Source of the DNA: Labyrinthula sp. Ha | Taxonomy: Eukaryota > Sar > Bigyra > Labyrinthulida > Labyrinthulaceae | DNA length: 64,000 nt | Reading direction: 5' to 3' | Assembly: GCA_015227615.1 (NCBI GenBank) | Contig: JAALGZ010000065.1 | Span: forward strand, 62,001 to 126,000 | Shown here: one piece after another, positions 36,001 to 49,136 of the stretch | How positions within the stretch are numbered: position 1 is the first letter of the stretch | Layout of the letters: the number at the start of each line of letters is the position of its first letter | The notes under the pieces: model-generated | What the model was told of the DNA's origin: nothing | What the model saw: only the letters and a program-made list of their open reading frames with translations | Database searches by the model: none | Program-made: the position numbers and the translations under genes

Positions 36001-39000
36001 AAGAAAAGTTACAAAGTTTGCAGTAATGAATTCTAGAACAATCATGTGTGACAGAATCGAGCCCAGCCTCATTTATATAGAAATGACAGAGACACTATGT
36101 AAGCGATAAAGTAATATCAACGAATTTGTATCCCCTTCATTTCAAAGAGAATAAATTTAATTACAGCAAAAAATCATAGCCCCAGTATCTCATTAATTAA
36201 TTTTTAGATGTGCTTAAAAGTGTGAGTATTCATATAACAATAGACAGTCCTGATGACAGATGTGATTGCAGTTCCCATAATATGCAATCTAGAGAATTCA
36301 TGGCACCATTCTAGAACGTCGGTAGAATGAAGGTAGCTCTTTTAAAAAATATTTAATATCATGAAGTAAACAACTTGCGGGTGCAAGAAAAAAATCTGAT
36401 ATTAGTGAAATGGTAATATAATTCAAATAGGACCATATATTAGAAACCAGAAAAAATTTCCGGAAATCACTCACAGGTATTTACAAATATTAAATCTAAT
36501 CAATTGCCTATCACCTGTTCTCGAGCATATATATAATATCATTAGGCACAAAGTTAATTCTAAGAAGAGCGCGCAAAATCTGAACACTTCTCATCTTAGC
36601 AAACAAATAAGAAACAAAATTTTAATGTTCTGAATATAGAATGCCATTTTTAATTTAAAAAAAAAACTGAATCAAGAGGGTTCAAATGCAGAACAATTTG
36701 TTACAATCAAACAGAAGATATGACCATTATTATACTCTAGTATGCTACCTTTTAATTCTAACTAAGTCAATCTGAGATTCGGATATCATATAGAAGTCGA
36801 TAAGTACCTGGACACAGTACCTAAGTATCAACAATATCAGAAATTTAAAGTAGAACTCTGACTAGGTATGTCAAGTATAGAAATTTGTTATACTACATTC
36901 AAATCCTTGAGAATATTAAATTTTTATTTTAAAACTCTGGAATCATTCAGAAGCAAGACATCAAAATCCTGTTTATATCATTCATATTAGTTCATCACCC
37001 GACATCCATAAACCATAATAAAATGAACAATTATACCATAAGTAAGGGAAAATTTTATAATTCTCTGGCACTAAATACAAAAATATAATGATCAATGTAC
37101 TAGTGAAATCAAATTTGAGCACTATATCTCCAATCAAACTACAAGATCAACAGATTAAACCTTCCCAGAAAATACTTGAAAGAATATTTCACCCTGATAT
37201 AAAGAAGTTTTTATACAATATTTGGATCAAAGACATAAAACAGAGTTACATAGCGTGATGTTTCAACCCACCTTATGTATAGAACTCAAGTAAATTGCTC
37301 TTCAAACATTCTGAGGGGCCTTCATACTACAGATGTTATTTACCATTGAAAAACTGATGTTAATAAAGATTAGATAACTGGTTGACGTTAGATTAATGGG
37401 ATTTTCTACATTTTTTCTTCCTTTTTTAGAATTATAAAGTTTTAATTGTGTTATTAATCCGTGAGAAGTGGTCAGTTTTTTTCAAACTAATTAATTACTT
37501 TGATATAATTCCAAAAATGTACGGCGGAAAGAAATCGTGAAATATCTCACTTAATAGAATTCTCATAAGTCGATAAATATATATTACATATTGGCCGTAG
37601 TATAGCTCTTCTATATTGCTACTAGCCGAGTTAGAGCAATGTTATAGAAGTTAGCTGTCACCTCAAGAATCGTTGAGCCATTATTTCTTGCAAAAAAACA
37701 AAAGCTTGCTACCTCAATATAGCATCTTTAAACTTCAATTTTCAATATAATAACTATTCTCTGGGTTTAATTCTCAGCAGTTACACCAATGGAAGATTTT
37801 TTTTCAGGAGTCTATCTTTGGATAATATGTCTTAAACTAATATATAAGAAATTATTACTCAAAAATTTCAGTCTTATAAACAATCCTTCCACCACAGTTT
37901 ATCCTCCTTCTCCCTCAAAATGACTTTTTATCTAATTATATATATTAAAGTGGTTATGTCAGAAAGTATTAGATATTTATTCTTCTAGTCTGTGTATCTA
38001 GTTCAGAACTTAGTCCGTTCTATTATCTATAAATATTGTTATGATAATGAACATCGTTTACTAATAACTTAAAACATGGACTTAATTAACTCTATCCCGT
38101 ATTCGAAACTGTTTTCATATTTTCTAAAACATGATTTTCTTAAGATTTCTTGAACTAGATGCAACTGATTATTTTCCGTTAAATTGCGTGTACGCAATAA
38201 CTATCCAGAGGTTAAACATAAACTCTGGGCTCTTGAAATATAATCTGCTTTAAATATTGACCACATAAGAATTCTTAAATTGCCTTTTCTATAGTGGATT
38301 TGGGAGTCAATATGACCCATATACCATCTCCTATTCCATATCTGTACTTATATGAATTCCTATCTAATCTTACTCATTACATTGTTTATAACTATATCTA
38401 AGCTCAAAGAATTTTAGTATAACTTTCATCCCAAAAAAATCATCTAAATGAGTAAATTTTTATGTTATTCTTTGGTTCTTATTAAATTCTATGAAGTTTT
38501 TTTAGCTACATTTAATTAATACGTATTAGATTGTTCTTCAATTAAATTTGCGGATAAAATCAAGCTTTGCTCAAAGGGAAAAATTTCCTCGTTCTATTAC
38601 CTCTCACTTCTTATTTATCGCTTTAGTAAAATAGTCGTTTCCCTAACATGATGAAATGTCAATATATTGTTAAAATTAGCTGGTACCAACCTAATTTCAA
38701 ATTCTCCGTTTCTTTGACAAAATTCTGTTTTTATAGCTTAACGACTATGTCAATATATTCATTTATATATATATATAAGTTTCTTTAAACGGTAAAAAAT
38801 ATTTTAATTCTATTGTTTTGTCAAAAAGTGTTAATACGGCAATATCCCTTCTTATTTGAATAGAAAAGGTAGCTTCTAGAGCCGGTGTCAGTGATCATAT
38901 AATTTCGTCGGAGCTATCTCTTACCTAAAATCAACCTTTGAAATACCTAGAGCTTATAGAAATTGTGCATGTCAGCAAGACAAAGTCACCTCTTACTTCC

Positions 39001-40684
39001 CTTATCTAAACAAAAAACACTGATTATATTATCAAGAACTATTAATAAACCAAATAAAGTATTGAAACCTTAACCACGTGTACAACTTTTCAAAATTGAA
39101 ATCTATTACATCAGATATGTTACACCATATTGAGTCCAGTTATTTCTTGTAGAACTGTCACAAATTAATCTTTTCACCCAGCAGTTCTTTAAAAATAAGA
39201 AATACTTTATTCCAAAAAATTTTAACCATGAACTATAAAATGTACATTTGGATAAGAATTTCTATTGGTTACTTGCTTTCGATATATATATATATATTGG
39301 AAATGGATCCAACTTCAATTAATTTATTAACCTGTCAAAATAAATGTAAAATAAGATATTCCAATAGGTTAAATACTAAAATCTTGAATCCTTGACTTGT
39401 TTGAATGAATAAAATGGAATATCCTAAAAGAGATGTGTTATTGTTGAGAAACTTTTGTTTAGTTTGTGGGTTATGATTTGCTCATGCAGCTATTCTCTTA
39501 TCCTTGTGCATACTAACGCGTAAAAAGAGGAAATCCATGTCGAATTGCTATATTATATAGTTAAAAATGCTCTGGTATATTCTTCATAATTTAACATAAA
39601 CTGCGGTGTCACACTGGAAGTATGAATATCATGTCGAGATCTTAGTCATTAGAATCCTAAAAAGAACAATTTATATCAAAACATATTCAAGGACACAAAA
39701 TTATTAGATTTTGCTCAAGATGAAAAAAATATAAAAGGTCAAGAACACAGGAATAATTTTTTTCTGTGGGGAAAAGAATCTTAATTATTTAGAAAGGTAA
39801 AATGCGGGGTTTAGTTTGGGAGTATATTAGAGTTAATCAACATCTCTGCACCTGAAATGCAATTGTATCAATTTTTTATATCATCAAACTCCAGTCTAAT
39901 TTGATTTCTTTGGAGGACAAACCCGTCGCTCTTAATCACATGATATTAATAATATTTCCATGAGTTTTCCTCTGGAATAGATTTACTTTTGAAGAATCCA
40001 TACGGATGCAGTTACCAAACAATGATAATATCATCTAATAGAGTTCTTTCAAAATACTAATTACCCAGAACCTGTATAGAGATGTATGGTCTTACGGTAT
40101 TATAACTCATAGAATTAACTATAGAAAAATACAGAACACTTTATATGTTTTAGGGCGCGTTTCCTTTTATTATTCATATAGTAAATTTATTTTTTGAAGC
40201 AACCATGATTTAGACATATAGAAGTCTTTATTCAACCACAAAAAAATTCATAGTAATTTTTTTTGTCATTCAAAAGTAAAATTCTATAAAGGAATGATAC
40301 ATAACAATTTGACTCAATTCTATTTTAAAAACCTTTTTAATTTTGAATTCATATTTTATAGAAAAGTTTGTTGAAAGTGTTTATCGTGTATGATGAAAAA
40401 TATAACTATAGTTTCAAGGGTTCTGTGTTAATTGTGCTATCCCAGTGGCTTTTACGAATGGATCGAGGATTTCTATAATTTAAGAACTGTATTCAATGGG
40501 GATATAAAATAATCCAACACCAATGAAAATTGGTTTTTGGATTTGAACATTCATAATTTGCCTATCCAGGTATTTTTTTTTGCATGAACTAGTCTTTACA
40601 CTTTTATTAGATATAATAAATGTCGCTATAATTGCAAAACTTGCTGCGGATATATTGAAAAAGATCTCTGTGATGAGGTAGATG

Positions 40685-40704
40685 TATATATATATATATA
40701 TATA
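40685..40704. repeat. (TA)10 microsatellite
   Basis: Ten uninterrupted TA units. Shorter runs of the same kind occur near 38766, 39281, 42278, 44884 and 45536. Confidence 0.9.
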
Positions 40705-43700
40705 CATATATGTTTTTGCTTCAAACTGCTTGAACAAGAGTGTATTTAGACATATAGAAATTACTTTTTTTGCTTTAATTTAGTAGTTAATAGAGTTTCT
40801 AAAAAATATAGGGCAAGCAAAATATTCATTACTGGTATTTCATAAGTGATTATAACATCAGTTTCATATTCGGTAGTTGTAATACCACTAGAATCAGCGC
40901 ACTTTCTTTAATTATAAAGATGGTAAGAGATTAAGGCAAATAAAAATCAATAGTTAAGTTAACAGTCTATTTATATTCTATCTTATGAAGGGTCAATAAT
41001 GAGAAACATCTGCTTATAAAACCACCTAGAACAGATATAAAAGAAAACTCCCTATATATTGTAGCATCCAACGTATGAAATTGAGAATAATGTTATATAA
41101 TTGCAAGATAAATAGATTGAGCAATAGCAGTAAATTATATACGATGTAAATTAGCTTTGGCAAAATCTAATATTTTCTTTATTTGTAAAATCATACGAGT
41201 AAACTAAGTTTATGTATTAATGTTAATTTTTTAATAAATTTTATTTGAATTTCAGGAATTAAATTTAGCTTAATATATTATGATACAGCAGGTTGATCTT
41301 ACTATATTTCTAATGCCTTCAGATATTTATTCGATCTCTTTGAGAAATGAGTATGATATTTAATATATATTACGTTTTATTGGAGCCCCTGTTAAATAGC
41401 TAATTTTTTAACAATTTATTTAAATTAATATTATGATAAACCGGGAATGATAATTCTCATGTTTGTAACATAATAAGATCAATTTCATTGAGTATTTGAA
41501 TAGTTCTGATGGTTCCAAGTAGATTTCAAATCTATTTGTTAAATTCTTTGTGCTTAATGTTTTCATATCACTCATATGTCTAACCAGTTTCTTGTGGAGA
41601 GTAGTCACAACTGTTACAGAGATAGAAATTATCCATTTTTGAAATACAATATCTCTGTTAGCATTAACCCAATTAAGAACTATAATTTATTCTTCAAGTG
41701 TGTGTTACTTCTTAGCTTTTTAACCCAGGAAATGATCGGAATTAGCTTTGTCTGACTCTACAGGTAAGGGTGTTAATACATGTATTCTAATTGCTGATAT
41801 ATCAATCTTTCTACAATACAGTTCAATAAGTACAGAAGAACGTTTCTTTTTTCATCCCTCGTAAGTCTAAATAGAGAATTAAGAATAATTTATTCATTTA
41901 TAGGTGTTTTGAATTTTATTATAGAGTAACTTAAAAGGCTTATATACTTCAGGTAGTATGTGGTTGAGTTAACGTAAATAGGTTGCTACTTCAGAAGTCT
42001 AAATATACCATTGATCAAGAGAGAAGGAACCAAATTCTTAAGAAATACATAACCTAATTTTTTATCTTAATTAAAATAGAGTATTTACTATCTTTGAACA
42101 AGTTCTAGATTCCAATAACATTAAAGTAGATAATTTTTATAAAGAAGCAGTAAAATAAAAAAAGCAAGTCAAGAATTCTTGAAAACAGCTTGAACATCGA
42201 GCAAGCAGGGTTTGTAGATGACTTACTTTTGAAATTTTCTTAAATTTTAATCTACTAGAGTATTTATTTGTGACAAATATATATATATATAAGCTAAAGA
42301 AATCCCTTTGTTATGTTTCAATGAAGCAAAGAATATTTCTTAAATGACGCAAATGGGATTATTAACTGTGCTCCAATTTTAACATCACGATGTGGTATCT
42401 CACCATTGAAACGAGGATTTTTTAACGAAGTAATGCAATAATTATTTTAAAATTAATATAATTTTAAACATTATTCTCTCCTTTCATTTTTCCTACAGAT
42501 TTAAAAAATTTCTACCTTTGAATCTGACTGATTGAAAATATGAACGAAAATAAAATAGTCTATGCCAAGATAAAGACATATTGTATTCCATCTTGAGTTC
42601 CGTTAGTATACAAGCATCTGAGAAAGTATTTTTTCTAGAGCTTTAAAAGTTTTCTGAAGAAAAGACAATTTGGTAAGTTGTCTATTTCTTGTGATTTTGA
42701 TCCCTTTTGTTGTAATGCATGGTCAATTGGCACCATCTTGGAAAGATATTTGCTTGAGCAAAGTCTCTTTTTAATAGTATTGCCAAAAAAATACACTTTC
42801 ATGCGTTGAAACAGATATCTAGTCAGGAATTTATTACTTCTAATGGGTATTATCTTCGTTGGACATGTTTAGATACGAAATGGTTTTTAGAGTGATCTAA
42901 TGTAACATAGCAACAATCTTTAAGAATCACAGTACATTTATCCAATGGTGAATTATAGATTAAACGTAGAAAAAAATATGATAATGATTCTTGTGGAGAA
43001 AAATGTATAATATAAGGTTTTGAAGCCGTACAGTGAGCATTTACAAAGAATATTTTGAAAATATGAAGTAATATGACGTGGGAAAATTAATAGAACCAGG
43101 GTTTCTTAAGTTGTCACTGATATTTGGTGTAGTAAATTGATTCAGTTAAGTAATTATTTATTTCAAGCTATATAAATGTCAATGGAGTCATATTAAAATG
43201 TTGGTTCGTTTTTACAAATTAGCATTAGTCTATCATGTCAAATGTGATTAATGCCTGATCGTGCATAAAATCCACCGTATTTCCAAGTCCCGAAGCTAAA
43301 ACTATATAATTTCTAGAATTTTATTGTATTCAATACTATTTCTGTTAGAAATAAGTGATTTCCTTAGAAATTTTAATACGCAGGACTGCCCTAGCTTCTC
43401 ATCTACATTATTACCTGATATTATTTCATATAAATTTGAAAACAAGGCGCAAAACTCATAAAAATATTTAAATGTTGATGATTGCCCTGAAGTAACAAAT
43501 AAAACAATGTAATTTCCTAATTAATTTTTTTTGCCCTGATTTATTGGACCTAATACAATTTTATAGTCGAAATATTGCTTTAACATATATTAGATATTCA
43601 GAGAAATTAAGAGTGAAAGTTCATATTATAGTTTTTGCTCTTATAGAAAACTGTTCTTAGTTAAAGTGTTGCTATCTATGATTTCGTCCTAATTTAAGCA

Positions 43701-46700
43701 TAGTGTTATTTATTAAAATTAAACTAACAATAAGCATCCAGGTATCCAGAACTGGAGATTAGCCTGTGGAACTTATTTAGTGCATTTAACATACTCTACC
43801 TTTTAAAAAAGTGTTTTACTGGAAAGAACAAAAAATATCAACTTATTAATTATAAGAATTCATAATCTTTCCATTATTTGAAATAAAAAAAGATATAATA
43901 TAAAGTGTCAAATCTAATCTGATACCAAGACACTAATAGATGAAAATGGATGTCATGATTGCTAACTCTAGTGGATCATGATTCATAGGTAGGAAAAAAA
44001 TATTTATTTAAAAAATAATTATTAATGAATATGCTGGAAATGAAAAGCTATAGGAGATTGAAGTTAAAAGAAACTAGAAGCTGGTATGAAATTTTCTAAG
44101 AAGAATATTGGTAATAAGGCCCAAAACCTTAAAATATGAAAATGTAAATCTTAGTAATCATTAGTTACATCCAGATATTAGGAAACTATAAAATTGTTTC
44201 ACAATAAGATCTGTTATAAGACCAAAGCTTTGATTTTACGATTTTAAACACCCGGGACTACAAGTATTAATTGTGGTGGAATAGATAAAAGTTGTAAAAA
44301 CGTGTTATGAGTATAATGATACGGATTTTTAGAAAAATTAAGCCTTAAATAAGTAGTCGTAAGAGTTGATGGAAGTATATATAGAAAATAAAAGTTTCTT
44401 AGTGGTGATGGTAAAGAAAACTGCGGGTAACTATATGAGGTAAGCCAAACATTAAGATATTTCTAATAAAAGGCACGAAATATTCACGATACAGAGCATA
44501 CTGTTCTTGTGTAGTGTAGTCATAGTATTGTTTAGTAGTTATCAGATTTTTTAACAAGTTTCTTGGATATTTCATTGATTTCTTGCTTAAAATGGTTGTG
44601 CTAAAAATATTAAATTTCAGCGTATTTTTCTTTATTTTACAACTTAGGATATAATTTCTGTGTTGAGATTAAATATTATCTATGATAGTACTGGTTTCTG
44701 TTCCATTCTTATACAAATAATCTACTCCATATTTTTATTTTATTATTTCAAGAATTTACTTGTTCTAGATCATTGTTGGTACCAATTTTTCTTTTTATAC
44801 TAGAATTCAGCAAGCTATGAATTTGAAAATTTAGTCATATAATATACCAGACCCTTATTTTTTAATAATACATCCTGTTAACTATATATATATATAGAGA
44901 GATCTAATCATAATCATAGACTGGATTGATAAAGATAAAAAATGCTTAAACAACCAAGAATGACACTAAATAATTTTCTCTGTTAATATACTATCCATAA
45001 TGCTGATAGTATAACGGTTATAAACATAGACGGCGGTGGGGAATCGGCAAAAAAATTGATGTGCACTGAGAAAACTGCAGGTATTTAGGGATCTAAGATA
45101 TTTGGTGAGAGCTTATAGAGGAAACAGGAAACTGCTGAGGCCTAGGTTTTAGTTTCTTCTGGAACCTACATGCTTAAAACATTTCGGAAAAGCAAGTGTT
45201 TATTGAGAAGAAAAGAAGCAAATATTGCTCTTAAAAAGTTTAGGAAACAGATAAAAATTTAAATATTTCACAAAACCATTTTTTTTCTATTTTACTGTTT
45301 AGTCGTTTAAAACCTTAATTACTTTGGTTGAATAAGATCATAGAATTTAGGTACTTATCAAACAATATATTGTGCAAACATCGCCCACTAACCTTTCTAA
45401 GAGCATATAAAACACCTTTTCAACAAAATTATAGTATCAATAGATACTTCACACAATATCCGATTTTTTTCGTCTTCAATAAATACACAAAACTTAGTTC
45501 GTTCTTTGAGAGTGATAATTTTTTTCTTTCTTAGTATATATATATTGCTATTTCGCATGATTCTTAGGGTGGTTTTTATTTATATTTATGTGAGCACCTG
45601 CATTATATTTTCCTAGCGAACAATATAGTCTTTTTAATACTATGGGTAATATTGTATAGTGTATGTGGTATAGCCCAGGAAATTTTCATACTAGTAAGGA
45701 AACAATATTGTATTTAAAAAAACAAGAAGTTTATATTATGAATTGAATACTAAGATTTTTAACCTTTTCAAGCAATCACTCTAATTATTTGAACTAAATA
45801 TATAAGAAAATGTAATATTAGTAAAATTATTTTTTTGAAACTTCGAGATTCCCCACTTTCTTAATATACAAGAATATTTTCCGTGCTAGCTTATTCTTAT
45901 TTGAAAAGCTTTGTCAGGGCAAAACTAGGGAAAAAACGGAATTTTAAAGTAGGAATTTTATTAACATAACAGTAATTAGTATCGCTAAAATCAATTAAAA
46001 CTTTGATTCATATTGTTTCTTATTCTAAGTTATGGAAGAGGTAGCTCATGTACGTCTAGGTTCCAATTTCATCATATAATACCAGATAAGAATTGAATCC
46101 TAATTTTATCAAGACGTTTTTGTAGCCAAGTTTACTTACTTACATTGTGCATAGCCACGGTTAATAAGAAGGGTCTTGAAGATTATTGTAATATAATTTG
46201 GGTAAATTATGAGATATTTATAGGCTTAGATTCCATTGATTGCTAAAAGTACTTTGCTATTGGTATCGCCAACTCTTAAATATTGCAGACCTAAATACAT
46301 AACTTTTCCTGTATGTTCAAGTTCTTGGGGAAATGATAATATGCCAGGAACGATATATAGAAAATATTAATGTGTAATGAAATTGAATATAGGTCTAAAT
46401 TTACCAATTAGCACAATTGGCAGTATGTATTGAAGATCTAGACGAGCGATTCTTCTGATATCAGATGAAATTAAATTGCTCATAACAGCATTTTCTTATT
46501 AACGAATTTCTTTTCAAATCAAAATATATATTTTCTCAAATATAAAATTGAAACCTATGTAACTTATTTATTGGTTCTTAAACTTTTTCTAAGGCAAAGT
46601 TCATGAAGTTATAGCAAAACTGAGGAATTTATTATTTTTCGATGTCCAGATTCTGGAGATTTGACTTTTCTGGGTGACGTTTTGTTTTGTTAAATTTAAC

Positions 46701-47949
46701 TGCATAATGAAAATCTTTGTGAAATTATTTATCAAGTTTATCGTAGTGAGTTTATATGGTCCGCTTAGAGCAAAAGTATCCATATAGTAAGCATTCGTAG
46801 GGTTACGTACGATCGTATGACTCTTCTAGAGGTAATAAACTAAGTACAACATTATTTAAATTATCTTGTCTTAAGCTGTAAGGTATCCATCAGTATCTAA
46901 TACTATGTCATAACATATTGTTGGATATTTTTGCAATATGGATATCCTCGTATGTGATGATATGGTACTAGTGGCAAATTCCAAAGTCAATATATATCAA
47001 TAAGTTTTTAATGTCATTTTCAGTGATCATAGCTTTTCTAAACCTAATTTTCGTTAAATATTTAAAATCCTTGTACTAATAAACAGTAAGTAATGTTTGT
47101 AATATTGTTATAGCTTGCAGGAAATATAGAACGAAAATAAATTAATTTGACTATCATGTTGCGTTCTAAAAGAAATCGCCGTTGCAGTTGTCAAAACACC
47201 GCGGAAAAAAGTACAGGCATATAATATTGTTTATTTGGTATCTTGAAATCAGGAACAGAGTTACATTTTATGGCTTATGGGAATTATGAAGCGGTTTTTT
47301 TTTGTTCTTAGCTTCTGCAGTATAAACATGTTAAGTTTCTACAGTACTCAGAACCTAGAGTACTCCTTAATACGTTGTATCTCTGAGTGTCTCATTTAAA
47401 CAGCAAGGTAAGTAAGTCAGGTTTCAAAACATGGGATTTTTTTAGAGTTCAAAATAGTTTTTGAAAAAAGCATTTAGCATGTTTAAGATGCTTTAAGAAA
47501 AGTGCAGTTTAATTTGTGTGCCAAATCCGGACAGTGTTTTGGCCTTTGGTCAGCACTGCTTTATCATGTCTCTCACACAGAAGTCTTTATTGGTGTTTTC
47601 AATATTTTTATTATCCAAATTAAATATGTATTTTTGTTACTAATCATATGTCTAATCATTGCATACGGTTGACAAATCTTATCCTCATACTAAGACCCAT
47701 AAAATAAGCCACCACTAGATAAAGGTAAATGACCGTAACATCAATGAACGGATTAGACATACCACTTGGGTTCATAATCGCCCTTCTGGAGATTGGATGT
47801 GGATAAAAAAAGCAAAAGACAAGCTGTGTAACCTCAAAAATAATTCTTGATCAAATATCGCTCGAAAACATCTAATAAAACACCAGGAAGCATCTGCAGC
47901 TATGCCATACTGCACTTGGACCACTGAATCACTTGAACTGTCATAATTC

Positions 47950-48200
47950 TGCCTCTTACAGTCCTGATTCTTGTTTTTTTTTTCTATTCTGAATTGGATT
48001 TTGGGAAATCACAAATTTTGGGGGAATCATACAAAAGATTCAGGATATTATTGGAACAAGAGGGATCCTGTAGCTCGAGAACACGTGTTAATGGAAATAA
48101 CATAATTTCAATAATAGTTTTACTGTAGAGAGTGTAGGAAGACTGCAGATTTGTGCGGGGTTAGGTCCTCGAACTCAATTGGCATTTCTACGGAACTCCC
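47950..48200 (+). mobile_element. Short copia 3'-end relic
   Basis: This stretch aligns by eye, in reverse orientation, with 58650-58880. A run of 25 identical bases (48109-48133 against 58732-58756) sits in a longer, diverged match. The partner region reads as the RNase H end of a Ty1/copia element, so this piece is taken as the same family. Very decayed and old; only a fragment. Confidence 0.5.
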
Positions 48201-49041
48201 TTATTATCTAATACAATTTAGAAATCTTACCCATCAATCAAATTACCCAAAATACATAGTAATATATTCAGCATAACAACACCTACTGGTACACTATAGC
48301 AAGATATAACTGCATATCCCCGGATCTTTAGAGTACTTTTGGAAAGAAAATATTAGAAAAGTTTACAAAACTATTTAATTTTAAAAATCTAAAAGAAATT
48401 CTTAGATATATCTGTAGATATGAATGTGGCGTTTTGTAATTACGTTATGTAGATGAGCTGAGCAAGGCACAGAAAAATCAAGATTACGTCTTCACATTAT
48501 GAATTGAGAAAATCTTGTTGAACCACAGAAAAAAATGAACAATCGTGCGTACCGGTATTGGTATCAGCTCAGGAACAATTAAGATATTTATTCACTTTGG
48601 AAATGGTAAGCGCAAAAAACAGAATCCAAGTAGAATTTAGTGTGAAGCGCGATCTGATAACGAACCCTAACTCCTATCTTGAATTACCAATTAACTCAAA
48701 GTGATTTAATATATATTCATGGACAATAGTTAGATATGGGAAGCGTCTTTGGGATCTTCTTCGCTTTCATCTAAGTAGTGTTACATAGATAAAAGACACA
48801 GAGTCGGTATATATTGTATTGTTTACCCAGGAGAGGCAAAATCACCTAAAGTTTTAACAAATTAAAAATACATATTTTGTTGAATAAACAAAAAGTTTAT
48901 TGTCATGTAATTTTAAGTCATCAGTTATCAAGTTGGTTTCTCCATGTATGTATAGGAAACTGTAAATAGAAATATAGTTTTAAAATTAGTATAAGGATAA
49001 TAATAAATATTTTCTGTTTATGAAAATGTGGCGGTTGCTAC

Positions 49042-49136
49042 TGAGTAACTTGTAGTTTTCAGTACTATTGACTGTTTAGGGTAGAACAACTAACTAACTA
49101 AAAATTTCTCTAGAAAATCAAAGACTTACTACAACA
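49042..49136 (+). repeat. Copia 5' LTR (95 bp)
   Basis: TGAGTAAC..ACTACAACA. The match to the other copy extends a few bases beyond both ends, so borders are good to about 6 bp. Very short for an LTR. Confidence 0.88.

Larger units (their letters stand above)
30063..49041. other. Gene desert, about 19 kb
   Basis: I find no gene. Open frames rarely exceed 70 codons (the longest is 105, at 34939-35256 minus, without a domain), and none joins to a neighbour across the GTA..TAG introns typical of this genome. The sequence is AT-rich but mixed, not satellite. It contains scattered short (TA)n runs and, at about 47.9-48.2 kb, a copia remnant. Genes built of many tiny exons could still be hidden. 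Confidence 0.45.
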
